DNA of 64,000 bases, from NCBI RefSeq assembly GCF_021155765.1, contig NC_060114.1, positions 9,233,501 through 9,297,500 of the forward strand. The letters run 5' to 3'. This document shows positions 1 to 12,400 of this stretch, piece after piece (positions within the stretch are counted from its first letter, which is position 1; each line of letters begins with the position of its first letter). This DNA is from Diprion similis (taxonomy: Eukaryota > Arthropoda > Insecta > Hymenoptera > Diprionidae). The position numbers and the translations under genes are program-made. A model generated the notes under the pieces. The model was not told where the DNA came from. It made no database searches and was given only the letters and a program-made list of their open reading frames with translations.

Positions 1-3000
1 ACCTTTATGCATCAGCTGTGCCTCGGTCAAGCCCAGGAATGCATACTGGAGAAAAGCATGCTAGACAATCGTAAAGCAACTATCGTTGGTACGACACTTT
101 AGTTTTATTTCACTCGTTTCACCTCACAATTTGCAATCTACCATACTTATTCATATCTGCTTGATGCTTCTGATTCCACAGCTAAGGTAGCCACTCAAAT
201 AGTTGACTACTACAACTTGGCATTAAACACACTTGAGCAAGGAGGAAACGACGATGGCTGTGTCGCAGATACAGTCGGCAGTAAAATCTACAAGGTACAA
301 ATAATTGGAAACTTGTGCTCGCCAACTGATACTTCTTGAAATTAAATTAGGCATTTTGTTGTTGTGAAGTTTAAATCAATTTGTTGTCTTGACTAGCAAT
401 AATATTAATAATGCTTTATTACATCTCAGAGCTGGAAGCGGTACGTCCGTTTCAAGAAACTCTACTACCTGGCGGTGTCTCAACTGTACCAAGGCCAGTC
501 GGCGGAGGAGCAGCAGAAGATGGGAGAGAGGGTGGCGTTCTACAATGCGTCACTGACAACACTGAACGAGGCTCGTGTTCTCTACACAAGTACAAAGGGA
601 GGTGGCATAATGACGACTAATGAGGACAAAGAGGCGGTGGAGGACGCGCTTACATTCACCAATGATGTCATTGAGGGGAAACGAAAAGCGGCAAAAAACG
701 AGAACGAATTTATTTACCACGAGGAGGTGCCGGAAAGGGATGCCCTGCCCTCAATAAAGGGCGCTTCTCTTGTCAGAGGAATTCCCTTCAGTGTTAGCGA
801 CTCTGAGGTTTCTGGTCCAGACATATTTGCCAGGTATGCTTTACAATATTTTTATATCGACAATAATCTAGTTCACTTCAATGAACTTCAGCAATTGTTT
901 TAATTCGCAGATTAGTACCAATGAAGGTGCACGAAGCGAGTTCACTGTACTCAGAGGAGAAAGCAAAGGTCTTGCGATTAGTTGGAGCTAAGATAGAAGA
1001 ACGAGATCAGCAGCTAGTCACGTACTTGGCATCCCTACGACTGGAAAACTTGAACCTTTGGGACCCTGACAACAAAGACTCCAACACTTTGGCTTTGCCC
1101 GAGGAGTTGGCTGAACGTTGCGCAGCCTTGAATGCAAAACCAACCGCTATTCAGGATTTGATTGATGCGATGGGGAAGCTCGCCGATACTTACCATGATG
1201 TTGAAGCCATGCTCAAGGACATAGACGAGATGTTAACTCATGAAAAAACTCGGTATGTAACAGCTGTTTGTGGTCAACTGTCTTTGTTGACTTAATGCTG
1301 CTCCACTGATGAAACTGTGTCGCTTTTCTTGAAGCTTAGGCTAATTTTACTATACTCCTACCATTGCAGAGAAACAGAGTATCAGGTGGTGCTTGGGAAG
1401 AGACCGCCATCCATAGTAGCAACGGATTTGACCCGAGAGGCCAACAAGTATCAAGAGGCTCATGCAAAGGCTTCAGAAAGCAATCAAGCCCTACACCGGG
1501 CGATGACTCTGCACGTCAATAACCTGCGAATTCTCGCCCAACCGCTGGCTGATCTGATGGCTCACATTCCTTCCCCGAAGACTCGATCTAGCGGTAAGAC
1601 CTTTGCTACTTTACCGTTGGGAAATGTAATTTCAGCAAGTAGGTACTTCTACTCTGAGGGAGTTGTGTTCACAACTTGCAAAAAAATTTCTTTTCATGCA
1701 GGAAACGAAGCAGCAGAGAAGGAGGGTGACGCAATTGCCAGGGAACTGAAACGAATCCTGGGTAAAGTGGACGAAATGCGACGCCAAAGGAGTGAACTAC
1801 ACACACAACTTAGAGACTCGATAGCCCAAGACGACCTGACTCGACTCTTGGTCACTGCCAGCACAGAGCCAGGATCGCTGGATCGTTTGTTCGCAGAGCA
1901 GTTAAGCAAGCACAATAGACTGGTAAGTGCAGCCATCTGTAAGTTGAGAAACCCATCTAGAATCATTTTGGGGCAGATTCAATCCACAAAATTTGATTGA
2001 TAGATCGGCCTGATAGAGCAGAACCTTGCTGCCCAAGACAACATCCTAACTGCCCTGACGGACGTCTATGCTCGAAGCGCGGACTCCCGCAAGGCCGTCG
2101 AGGAGGTTCTGAAGCGACGTGACGCGATGGTGAACTCATTGATCTCGTCCTACGATGCATACGAAGATCTGCTGGCCAAGTCGTCCAAGGGGCTAGAATT
2201 CTATAGAAAACTCGAGACGAACGTCTCAAAGCTGCTACAACGAGTCAAGAGCACATGCAAGGTACAGGAGGAGGAACGTGAGCAGATACTTGCACAGAAT
2301 AGTAAAACCAGCTCAAAGGCGGTCGAGTTTGCCGTGTCAGACGAGCCCGCGCCGACCAGTGGGGGCCTCAAGCTGAAGGACTACCTCGCTTCCAGGCAGA
2401 AAGGTATCATCCCCGTGGCAGCGGCAGTGGCGGCGCCGACCTACCAAAATCCGCATTACGGTCCACAACATGCGATTCAATCGGGCTCGCCACAGCCGCT
2501 ACCAGCTGTTCGGCCAGCGCCAGTGGGACAGGAAGGAAGCGACCCGACTTCAGCCAGTGTCTCGGATTCTAGTGATCCGGAAAGGGGATATCAATACCCC
2601 GTGGCTTACACCGACTATTACACAACCCAGCGGGGATCCAATGACTTGGCTCACGGCTACGGACACTATGCTGAATACGCCGTCGGCGGGTTGAACTCCA
2701 GCCTACCAAAGTCTGGTACTACTAACACAAACAGCACCTACCGCCAGGCTAATGGCTCAACCGATACAACAGAGGTCACCAGCTTCAACGGACAGTACAG
2801 TAATTACGAACAGTCGCGCTATCCCCAAAACAATCAGAGTCAATATCCATCTGCTGCCATGCAGCAGTTGCATTACAATCCAGCTGCTTACACCTCTTAT
2901 CCAGGATACTCGTACTCTGAGCAGGGTTACCTGCCACAGAATTTAGTGACTCCGCCTCAGAGTGGTCAGCCTGCACACTCGGCTGCTGGGAATACTGACG

Positions 3001-6000
3001 CTGCTAAAGGAAATCCTCCGGGCATGTCAACGCTTGGTGACAATCGGCAGAACGTGGTACAAGCCGGACTGCCTCTTAGGGAGGATCAGCAGAATCTGAG
3101 TCAGGTCTCGAAAACCCAGCCGCAGCTCAGCCAAAGCCAGCAGATTGCTGGGCAGATACTCCAGTATGAGACACAGAACACCCAGCTGCAGCACAGCCTG
3201 CAGCAAATGTCTCAGCAGAATGTGCAAGTATCGCAGATACCAGCTGCTCAGATTCCATCCCACAGTCACCAGTCCTACGCACCTAATCAACAAATGACAT
3301 CTCAGTATCAAGCCGCCATACCAGGCCTGCAGCAACCCGTTTCTCAATCTCAACCTCAACAGATCTCTTCTCAATCTCACAACATCCCTCCGCCCAGCCA
3401 AGAAAGTACGCAGTCGTCGACTGGCATTCCGGCCCAGTATTCGCAGCCCCAATACTCCAACAGCACATACACAAATCCATATCCACCAGGTGTGCACCAG
3501 AATCAACAGGGCTATTCAAACTCCACTTCATCCCAGCATCAGCAGATTCAGTCACAGTTGCAATCGCATCATGGACAGTCTCGAGTCCAGGTTCAACCTG
3601 GCAACGAGGTACAAGGGCAAAACACGCACGTCACTCAGAGTTATTCCAATAGCCAACCGAGCTACGAAGGCTATCAGAATCCTTACGGTGCGACGGGATA
3701 TCTGACACAAACTACGCAGAATTCGACCATACCACTAGGCTATGTAGCAGAGGGCTACGCTAACCATTCCGAGATGATACAGAGCCACACCAAATCGTAC
3801 TCCACTTCACAGAGTTGTTATCCTCAAAGTTATCCTTACTCCTCTCTCCAGGGCAGTCAGATTCCTGGACAAATGCAGTACCAAGGCTACTCGCAGAGTT
3901 ATGAGAACACCTACAATGCACCTCTGCAAACAGATTCGTACAAGGGTCATCCTGGCTACACTTATGACCCGATGACCGGGGGCTATCAGTATAGTTCCGG
4001 GTACCAAAATTCGCAGATTGCGCAGCCTGAGGTAAGCAGTATTGTTGAAAGCAGCGGTGGCTCGATACTTCAGCAGCACCAGGCGTCTAGCAATTATGCG
4101 CCGCAAGATGCCAACACGCAGTATACTATTGCCAGTAATAATAATGGCACCAATCACACACCATCATCTCAGTACAATCAGCAGTCCTACCAGACACCGA
4201 ATTACAATCAAGCCTACTATACACCACCGTACGGCCATCAGGGACAAGGTGAGCTGGCATATTTTATCTCTAACATGTCTCCAAAATCCAAGAGTTATTA
4301 TTGCGATGTATTATTATGGACAAATTAATTGAAAAAAATCGTCAGAGTCGAAGGAATAATTTATTTGTAATAAATTACCCATATAAGCATATATTTACTC
4401 TTACAAAAATTATATGTTTTCGGAGTCACTGAATCGTAATTTCAATTTGACGTCAGATTTTAAAAATTCAAGATAGCAGATCCCATATGGCAGACGAAAA
4501 TTTCAAATTTTATCACATCTAGACAAAAAATTGTGTTCAGGGATTTCTTGGGTTGTTCATTGAATTGTTGAATTCAATTCCGACGATTCGACTTCAGATT
4601 CACAATCATCGACCCTAAAAACCTCAGTTCAAATTAAAAAGTTTTATCCGCAATTTTGGATCTGCCCTTTTGATATCCTTCAATACTGCATTTTCGAAAT
4701 CTTACTTCAGATTTGTAATCAGCGTTTCTAAAAACCCTAGGAAACCATATTGTTATAAAAGTTGACTCAGCACAATAATGTATGACCCAAGGGGTAAAAC
4801 ACAACTTACAAAGAAACAGCGTGGCCGTGCCTTTGATTTTTTTCTGGTTTTCCATTCAGTATCATAATGTTTTTTTCACAGAAAGCAGTAGTTCTGAGAT
4901 AAACCAGAATGGACGAACGCAGACGTACATGCAAGCGACGAATAACGCGACGAACACGACAACGAGTCCATCGGTGGAGGAGAAGAAAATAGAGATAAAT
5001 TCGGACAAGCCGAAGTCCAACATAGATTTGTTGGCAGACCTCGAATTCAGCATAAATCACGTCCCTCTGGTTCCTGAAGTGAACCCTGCGAGTAAACCAG
5101 ATGGTAAAAGCAACACCACAGATGGTGAGAAGGTGTTGAAACCTTTACCGAAGGCTAGTGATGAGGTGCCCACCAAACCGGAACCGGAGATCGAGATAAA
5201 GAGCGAAGAAAAAATGGAAAATCTGCAGATCGTTTGGGACACCTGGTACAATGATGTTCAACCCAAAAAAGACCCGCTCGGAGATCCGCAGACATTGCAA
5301 AAGTTTGCCTATGATGTTGAGAAGTATGAAAAATTTATGGATAGCCTGCTGACGAAGACGCTAAGCGGTGCAACGACATTGGACATTAAATGGAAAGAAG
5401 TTCGGGACTTTCAGGTGCGCGTGCGGCCCTCTTTCCTCTGATTGTTTTATTCTCAAATTGCCGATTTGCGATTTATCTACATTGACGTGAGTAATATTCA
5501 AATGGTGATTGTGTTTTAGGAACGAGAGGAACAAAAACAGTCCACGCTTGTTGCGCTCGCTCACGCTGCCGAGAACAGGTCCCTGGGGTCTGTTCCTTAC
5601 GATTCATCGAGAGTCCATCTCTGCGCTGAGGATTCTTATGTCAACGCGTCTCACGTCAAAGACATAACGCCATGCATACCGGTTGCTTTCATCATTGCGC
5701 AAGCACCGACTACTGACACAATGATAAACTTTTGGACGATGATCTGGGAACAGGAATGCGAAGTTATCGCTTGCCTGGCATCAAATTTGCAGGTTCATAA
5801 TTAATTAATACATACTTGATTTGATAGTGTTTTCTAGTACAGTCCTACCTCCCAATAAGAAACCCGGCAATAAGAAATTTTCCCCAGTTTCTCACTCGAG
5901 CGCTTCCCCCACTCTGACTTGAACTCCGAGCTCGAGAATTTTGTGCGCGGAACCTCTGGTTAAGAAACCAGCCTGGGAGAGATTATTTGGGTAAAATAGA

Positions 6001-7921
6001 GTGAACATTGTAGTGTAAGTTGATGTATGCATGCGTGCTTGAGTATGTGTGTGTACGTGTGTGCGAATGTAACACAAAATCTACAAGTTTATTAGAAAGT
6101 TTTTGTATTCATTAAAAAACATACATACGTGTGTTGACAAGATTTCATATAAAATAAAAACAAAGATAAGGGCGTTTAAAGATTTTCATGTAAAAATGCC
6201 TTTGCAGCGACAATCAGAAAGCCACGGGAATAATTCGGCGTGGAGTTCATTTGTTTCGGAAACTTTTTTCAATGTTTTGGTATGGCTTGTTTTGGCGGCA
6301 TTATTTATTATCTCGTCATTAGATCTCTATTTGCTGAGAACACTTTAATTTAGGCCTTATTTGACACATAGTTCTCCAGATTTTAGGGTTTTACATTTCC
6401 AAAATTTTCTTCTTTTTCTCAAACGTATATCGATTACGTTTGGCCACAGCCAGCTCTTTGTTTAAATTATCACCTTGTGGTGCAGATTCTGTAATATTTT
6501 TTTCGACTTGTGTACTATGGTCTGATCTCTTACGCTTTTTTACAGTTTCGGTCATTTTATGACAGTTAATAGTAATTCAGATACAGTAGTACACAATAAT
6601 ATTGAATAGTATATTAACGTGAAACAAAAATTCGATAAATAAATGTCCATGCGCAGTCGAAAACGTTTTTGCATGGGCGATGTGAATACAACTAAGTTGG
6701 AACTCGTTCGAGTGTATTTCTTGTTGAGAGGATCGCACGTGGAAAAGAGTGAGAGAGACAGACAGAGGTAGGGAACGCAGAGCGCTTGCATGGTGGGGGT
6801 ATGCGATATATAGGAAAAACTCTTCTCCTTGGAGGCTTTTGGTTTCTTATGTGGAGGTCAGACTATATTTATACCCACGTAAGATATTTTATGTATAACG
6901 ACAATCTTCTTTTACGTGCAGCTGAACAACGAAATTTACTGGCCTACAGCAAAGGGAGAAGACTTGATCGTTGGGAATTTCATATTGTCACTGGAGAGCA
7001 GCATAGACCACACGACTTACGTCCAAAGAATAATATCATTGAAATACACAGAGAAGAAAACTTCACGTATCGTGGTGCACATGCAATTCAGCATGTGGCC
7101 GGTCAAGTGAGTATTTTTCAATGGCAGATGATTGATGCCACTTCGGTATCGGCTTTAAGCATTCACTGAACAACAAAAATTACCCTATTTCAGCGGTTAT
7201 CCAAGCAGTCCTGGACCTTTACTGACATTTTCGAACGATACGCTTTCGGAACAGGCCCTCAGACGATCTCGTAGGCCAATCGTGGTACACTGCGTCGACG
7301 GCGGTACACTGAGCGGATTATTCTTGCTGGCGGTAGCTTCTGTGTGTAACGTGCGAGCTGGACGCGGACTCGTCGATGCAGGTCTTGTATTTTCGACCCT
7401 AGTCAGATTTCGGAAATCCCTCGTCGATCAGGACTCCCTGTTGTTTGCGTATCGTACGATTTTGTACCACGCTCAAGACACCCTTATGAAACGTGAGTGC
7501 TCTGGTCCCTAGTTTCATTTTCCAGTAGGAAAACTCTTTCTTCATGGTAATATAACGTAATTGCCCACAGGTGGAATTTTGTCCTCGTCACGGTCAACCT
7601 TTGAGTGCTTCGATGGAAACAAATCAAGGAAGGGAAGAAGCAAGATACAGCAGCGGCATCCTTCGGATGACTTTCTTCACAACCTGGCAGCCGGCATGCT
7701 GCGCACCTCGCAAGATTTTGTCACAGGTATTATTCTCTTTTCAGTTACACTGTACGTACTTATTAAACCTTTTTCATTTTGCCGTTTCAGGTGGCTCGAA
7801 GAGCTCTTTGTCTGACAGTTTGTCGTCGACTACATCTGTCGAGACTCGCGAAAAATCCGAGGAAGTTAAACCCGTGGATCCTCTGAGTCAGCTAGACCCT
7901 ATGTGGTCGATTAGGAAATAA
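1..7921 (+). CDS. mop: HD-PTP / myopic (PTPN23-like BRO1-domain tyrosine phosphatase homologue), 5' partial
   Basis: Endosomal ESCRT-associated scaffold of the ALIX/Bro1 family. Thirteen exons are visible: 1-88, 182-294, 430-833, 911-1252, 1370-1593, 1702-1922, 2004-4248, 4882-5414, 5520-5792, 6922-7106, 7194-7492, 7571-7726 and 7791-7921. They give 1737 codons plus stop. The start lies left of the window. In order: the rest of a BRO1 domain (for example CLGQAQECILEKSMLDN at the very start), a coiled V-shaped domain to about residue 580, a long Gln/Tyr/Ser/Pro-rich region (about 585-1213), a linker, and a C-terminal PTP fold (from about 1330). BRO1 and V domains in this family bind ESCRT-III and ubiquitinated cargo. 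The PTP loop reads HCVDGGTLSG, so the Cys is kept but the catalytic Arg is Leu. The WPD loop reads WPVNGYP, without the acid Asp. A pseudophosphatase is therefore inferred. The identity is firm; only the 5' end is missing. Confidence 0.93.
4472..4750. repeat. Degenerate dispersed-repeat remnant in HD-PTP intron
   Basis: The 633-bp intron 4249-4881 holds two similar stretches about 110 bp apart, near 4585-4635 and 4700-4745. They share ACTTCAGATT, then AATCA, then CTAAAAACC. A stretch near 4472-4500 (CAAGATAGCAGATCCCATAT) is written in the same style. They look like decayed units of a short interspersed or tandem repeat. The family is unknown. Confidence 0.35.
5837..5990. repeat. Possible decayed DNA-transposon fragment in HD-PTP intron
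   Basis: Within intron 5793-6921 a sharply bounded, more GC-rich block begins with CAGTCCTACCTCCCAATAAG and repeats AATAAGAAA twice. It contains the inverted pair CTCGAG / GCTCGAG. The leading CAGT and the paired AATAAGAAA resemble the ends of pogo/Tigger-like elements, but no matching inverted end was found nearby, so only a fragment can be proposed. Confidence 0.25.
6196..6348 (+). CDS. Possible nested small ORF with one membrane segment
   Basis: A 50-codon ATG-to-stop frame inside the 1.1-kb HD-PTP intron. It has a polar N-terminus (MPLQRQSESHGNNSAW) followed by one hydrophobic stretch (VLVWLVLAALFIISSLDLYLL, in part). Base composition is less AT-rich than the surrounding intron. I do not recognise it. 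It could be a small membrane protein, a transposon remnant or chance. Reading-frame conservation in a related species is what would separate these. Confidence 0.2.
   Translation: MPLQRQSESHGNNSAWSSFVSETFFNVLVWLVLAALFIISSLDLYLLRTL
6391..6555 (-). CDS. Possible nested small lysine-rich ORF, antisense
   Basis: A 54-codon ATG-to-stop frame on the minus strand of the same intron, convergent with the ORF at 6196-6348. It starts MTETVKKRKRSDHSTQ and ends in KRNRYTFEKKKKILEM. The basic, helix-like end is reminiscent of the start of transposase DNA-binding domains, so a transposon remnant is as likely as a gene. The product is unknown. Confidence 0.2.
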   Translation of the reverse strand: MTETVKKRKRSDHSTQVEKNITESAPQGDNLNKELAVAKRNRYTFEKKKKILEM

Positions 7922-8230
7922 GGAACGGATGGATTGTTTGATTGAAATGTCTTCTTGTTTGGCAATTATATTCGAAATGATTTTTGCCATAGAAGAGACC
8001 GACTTGATGATTTATTTCAAAGAGATTATTTCATTAAACGTATGTGTGCACGATATAAAGAATCAGTATAAATTTCTAATTTATATGAAGTTGATGATAT
8101 ACATTGTACAGTTAGAATTTGTACAAAATATTAATTGACCAGTTACTCTGTTGGATTATATTTTTAATCCAGAATGATGCTATCATTTTACAATCAGATT
8201 TATAAATGTATATATCAATATAATATTTAC
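7922..8230 (+). other. HD-PTP 3' untranslated region, probable
   Basis: AT-rich sequence directly after the HD-PTP stop codon. No conserved ORF was seen. The hAT element starts where this stretch ends. A canonical AATAAA is not present before the element; the next one is at 8934-8939. Confidence 0.5.
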
Positions 8231-8658
8231 TAGGACTGTGCGGATTCCAGAATTTTTGGGGAAAAAAGTTCGGTTTCGAGACGGGTTTGTATCGGACCGA
8301 GTTTTTTGCCGAAATCTTCAAAAAAACAAAAATTTTTCAGAAACCCGAAACGTAATTAACTTAACTTACCTAATATTTATAATATTGGACAAATATTGAA
8401 TACTAATAGTAAATAGTATATATCTAAATGACATAAATATTTTCAGTAAAAAGTACATCATCTTTCATTGGGAGATCCGAGAATCCCGAAAATTTTGACG
8501 AAACTCATATTTTCGGGAATCCCGGCATTTTCATGAATCCCGATGTTTTCAGGGATCCCGAGATTTTCGAAAACTTGACCCGAAACAAATATATTTTTCT
8601 CGACCCGACCTGACCCGCCTGGAGAAATTTTGGTACCCGCACTGCCCTTACAGCCCTA
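8231..8658. mobile_element. Non-autonomous hAT element (MITE) with 8-bp target duplication
   Basis: A 428-bp block flanked by the exact 8-bp direct repeat ATATTTAC (8223-8230 and 8659-8666). The ends are TAGGACTG and CAGCCCTA, complementary apart from one base, and an internal terminal match follows (GTGCGGATTCC on the left against GTGCGGGTACC on the reverse of the right end). The interior is built of repeated CCCGA/TTTTCG motifs and has no transposase frame. An 8-bp duplication with TAGGG-type ends is the signature of hAT superfamily elements. It lies just downstream of HD-PTP. Confidence 0.85.
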
Positions 8659-9453
8659 ATATTTACTATAATAGACACACAGGCATATGCATTTCCTTAC
8701 TCAACAAAGGTAGTATACGGAGAGGGAGTTCTTCAGGGTTATTACCAGATACGATATTTCCAACCCTAGCCGTAGACTTGTTGAACCTTGTAATTTCGGT
8801 ATGTAGTGTTGGGTTATTCTATTATTATTAGTATTATTTACAATCCAATCCTCTAGACCAATCAACACGCATACTTGACTGAATTATTATTATGTGAATT
8901 ATATGACGTATGTATGTAATCACACACTACGCAAATAAATCCTACTAGAATAATTAAAATTATAAAAATTACTAAATTTGCAACAGTATTATATATAGTT
9001 ACCGTAGCTAATCAGTTTGAATTTGGTTAAAACAGTATCAGTAAAAAATTATAGAACAATGTGATTTCTCTACGAAGTTCTTAGCTTTTTCAAATTTAAT
9101 TCGCAATTTTTAAGGAAGCTGGCCGGCGCGGTGATACGCTTTTTCTCAAGCAACACCTTTTACGAATTTACCTTTAGATTACCAGCGACATCAATCAATG
9201 ACCGTACGCCTGGCCACAGGCAACATCACCGCGTCACTATATATCAGTAGGCAACATTGACTTTTTGACAGCGCTCCTATCCACAGGTAATCTGCAAATT
9301 TATTTTTTTATCTCTCTGCCAGATGGCGACTCAATCGTTTCTATAAGTTGCGGCTGCGAAACGAGCGTTGAAGCTGGTAGCGGGGGGCGGCGTCGGCGAT
9401 AGTCAGTTACGCGCGGGCATCGGATCGCGTCGTACCGTTTCTGTCACCGTGTG
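8659..9453. other. Intergenic: HD-PTP 3' side and spire upstream region
   Basis: AT-rich to about 9120, with an AATAAA at 8934-8939 that could end a longer HD-PTP transcript. It becomes GC- and CpG-rich toward 9350-9450, which probably contains the spire promoter and 5' leader. No ORF of note. Confidence 0.45.
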
Positions 9454-12400
9454 ATGGCACTTGATGTAACGGCCATAGCGGAGTACAACGACAACGACAA
9501 CGGAAAAAGCAAAGAGGCGTTTGTTGAGACGGCGACTGGAGATAATAGCGAAACTTCGTCAGCGTCCGTCGGTGCCGTCAGCAGTTGTCGGGCTACGCGG
9601 AATACCGCCGCTGATAAGGTTTACAGTGCTAAACGAGGAGTACGGTGGTGTACGGTGCGAAGTGCTGGTGCTAGTTTCAGTGACGATAACAACAACGAGC
9701 AGAACAATAATGATGAGAACGAGAATGACAATGATGATAACAACAACGTTGACGATAACGCGAGGAGGGGAGTGAACGACGGTGATCGTTCAACGTTCGA
9801 CGCTCGCGGTGAGTTTGAATCGGAGTTCGATAAAGGCGAACAATTATCGTTCAAAGCGTTGGGCCGTAGCCATTCGGCCTCCGGAGATAAGAACAATTAC
9901 AACAACAATAATCGCGGAGCGGATCGGGTTCACGTGAATGAGTGCGGTGGTTGCGCGGGGGAGGAAATCAATGGTAGCATCGAGAGCGGCAGCAGCAGCA
10001 TCGGCTCGTTGGGCCGGACCGCAACAACCGGCGAATTAGGCATGATCGCCGAGTCCCCCGTTTCTAACTCGGGCGATAACGGCGGCAAGAATGCAAACTG
10101 GAGAAAGAGCGAACGACTCGCGGAAATCGAGATGACCGCCGCAGCGGGCGGCGACGAGGAGGAGTCGACCCTCGCCCGCATCGTCTCCTGGAACGAGCGC
10201 GACCACCGAGCAACCAGGTCCTGCGAAAACACCCCGGTCACAGCCGGCTGCTGTCCGACGATCGTCCGCAGCTGTAAAAAGCTGCACCAGCCACCTAGGC
10301 CTCGGTGTAGGCTCAACGCCGACAATTGTCTCAGCCTCCGCGACATCCTCCTATCCTTTAACGGCCCGATCAGCGAGGAGCAGGCTTGGGCTCTCTGCTA
10401 TCAGTGCGCCAGGTGCTTCAAGAACGCGATTTTTTCCCACCCTCATCCCTCGCCGAGGAACGACGACCGGCTCTACCACGTCACCGAACTCTCCCACGTC
10501 CTCCTCCACAGGGACGGCGACGTGCATCAATCTACCATACGCAAACCACCGAACAATGCCGATCCAGGTGAGTGTCCAGTGTTCATTTGCCTGCGATGCG
10601 TGTTTGGAACCGATCAGGAATCTGGCAAAACTTGGTGTAGTACAAATTTTTTCATTTATGTATTTCAGAAAGTTTGCGAACATGTTTCCCTGCCAGAATA
10701 CAGTGCCCTCTCTCAATAGAACGGCTCAGCAAATGCAATGGTTTCGTCATTTCTTTCAGCACATAAACAAACTTATTCCCAGTTAAACACACAGTCTTGC
10801 ATGTGAAATTTTTACACGAATAATTATGTGGCATACAAGTATTTTTCCAGGTTAAAATAAAATTAAATGGGAGTCTAACCGATGTAAACAATGTATCGGC
10901 GCGTGCAGTTTACGACTTTTTCCTGACGCTACACTCGCTCGAATTTAACTGGGGACCTTCGATTTCTGGAAAATGACTTCCCTCTTGTACTGTTGCGGCC
11001 CTATCGAGAGAGTGCACTATAAATACGATATTTTGAAAGTTTCATCTGCAATCGAAAGGAATCCGTACACCTGTAGGTGCAGGAATCTCGAATTATCCGG
11101 GACCCCTGCTCGTTCGCCTGCCGGGTAAGAGGGGTGTTGTTTTGATTCCGGTCGGAGTGTAGGTGAGATCCTCCTCTGGGTTGGGTCAGGTCGCACATCC
11201 GGTTTACGCACTTCGCCCACGCCGCGCATACTATACAATATGGCATTATATACATATATCAGTAGGTATAGACAACAGCGAAGGAAGCGAATCCGCAGCG
11301 AGGCGAGGCACTGCTAAATCGGGTGAGCGGGAACGGATTCTCTGCAGGCAAGGTCGCGCTTCATCGATCAATACGGGCGCCCACATCGGATCGTGTCACA
11401 ACTCTTGTACCTACCGGCTAACCTTATATGCCAGGGTAATATGATGATAGTTTACGGCGTGCGTGGAAAAGATACCTTAAAATTTGGCAAAAGTCGCTTT
11501 CAAACATATTTATGTGTATGTAGTACAATAAGTATGTTTATTAAAGCCTTAGATTTTCGGCCTCACTTGTTTTCGGTCTGAAACAAAATGCGAGCTCGAT
11601 TCTATACGAATCACGTGACAATGACTCCCAATCTATCACGACGGCTGCATCGCTGGTCATTGTCACATGATTCGTATAGAATCAAGCTCGCATTTTGTTT
11701 CGGAGCGAAAACAAGTGAGGCCGGAAACCCAAGACATTAATGAACATTACTGTACATACATAATCATATCAGCATGAACATTGTATTTCCCGTACATACT
11801 ATTTATTGTATTTACTATATTAATAATTGGTACAAAAATTTTTCGTTAAGACTATTTAAACGGGCATTCATATCAAATTTTTAATAAACTTTCTCTCCTA
11901 CTCCCACTAAAGATTTTCTCCATGTGGCTGCCTTATGTGTTTCAGCAGTAATTCAAGGAGACAGTTTTCGGTAACAGAATATATAGAGGCTCGTAAATTA
12001 ACGTTAGGAAGGCTCGTACCGTAGGCCTTCCAGTTTAGTCGTTGAGTAGGAGTTTGTAGGTTTGTTCTCTATGGTTATTCTCATTTCCAGTTCATCTCTC
12101 ATCGAGGAATATTATCATAATGAAATCGCAGGCGGGCAAGTGATGCTGTAGAGAAATACAAAGAGAGAGAGAGAGATAAACAGAGTTGTAAAAAAAAAAA
12201 AAAAAAAGAAGAATTGCCCCAATTACGGTGACACGAAATCAAAGCAACCTCGTTTGGTCAACAGCGTGCTTATAAAATTCTGCTGCCATGCCGTATCGTC
12301 TGTGCATTGTATGTACGCTAGTATAGTAAAATTGTGTAACAGAAAGATTATGTCTATACAGGTATGTGTTTGTTACATGTACCCGATTATATCTCGTAGC

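Noticed and set aside
3027-3555. Antisense ORFs of 90-159 codons opposite HD-PTP
   Set aside because: They mirror the stop-poor Gln/Ser/Pro-rich coding region and have no signals of their own.
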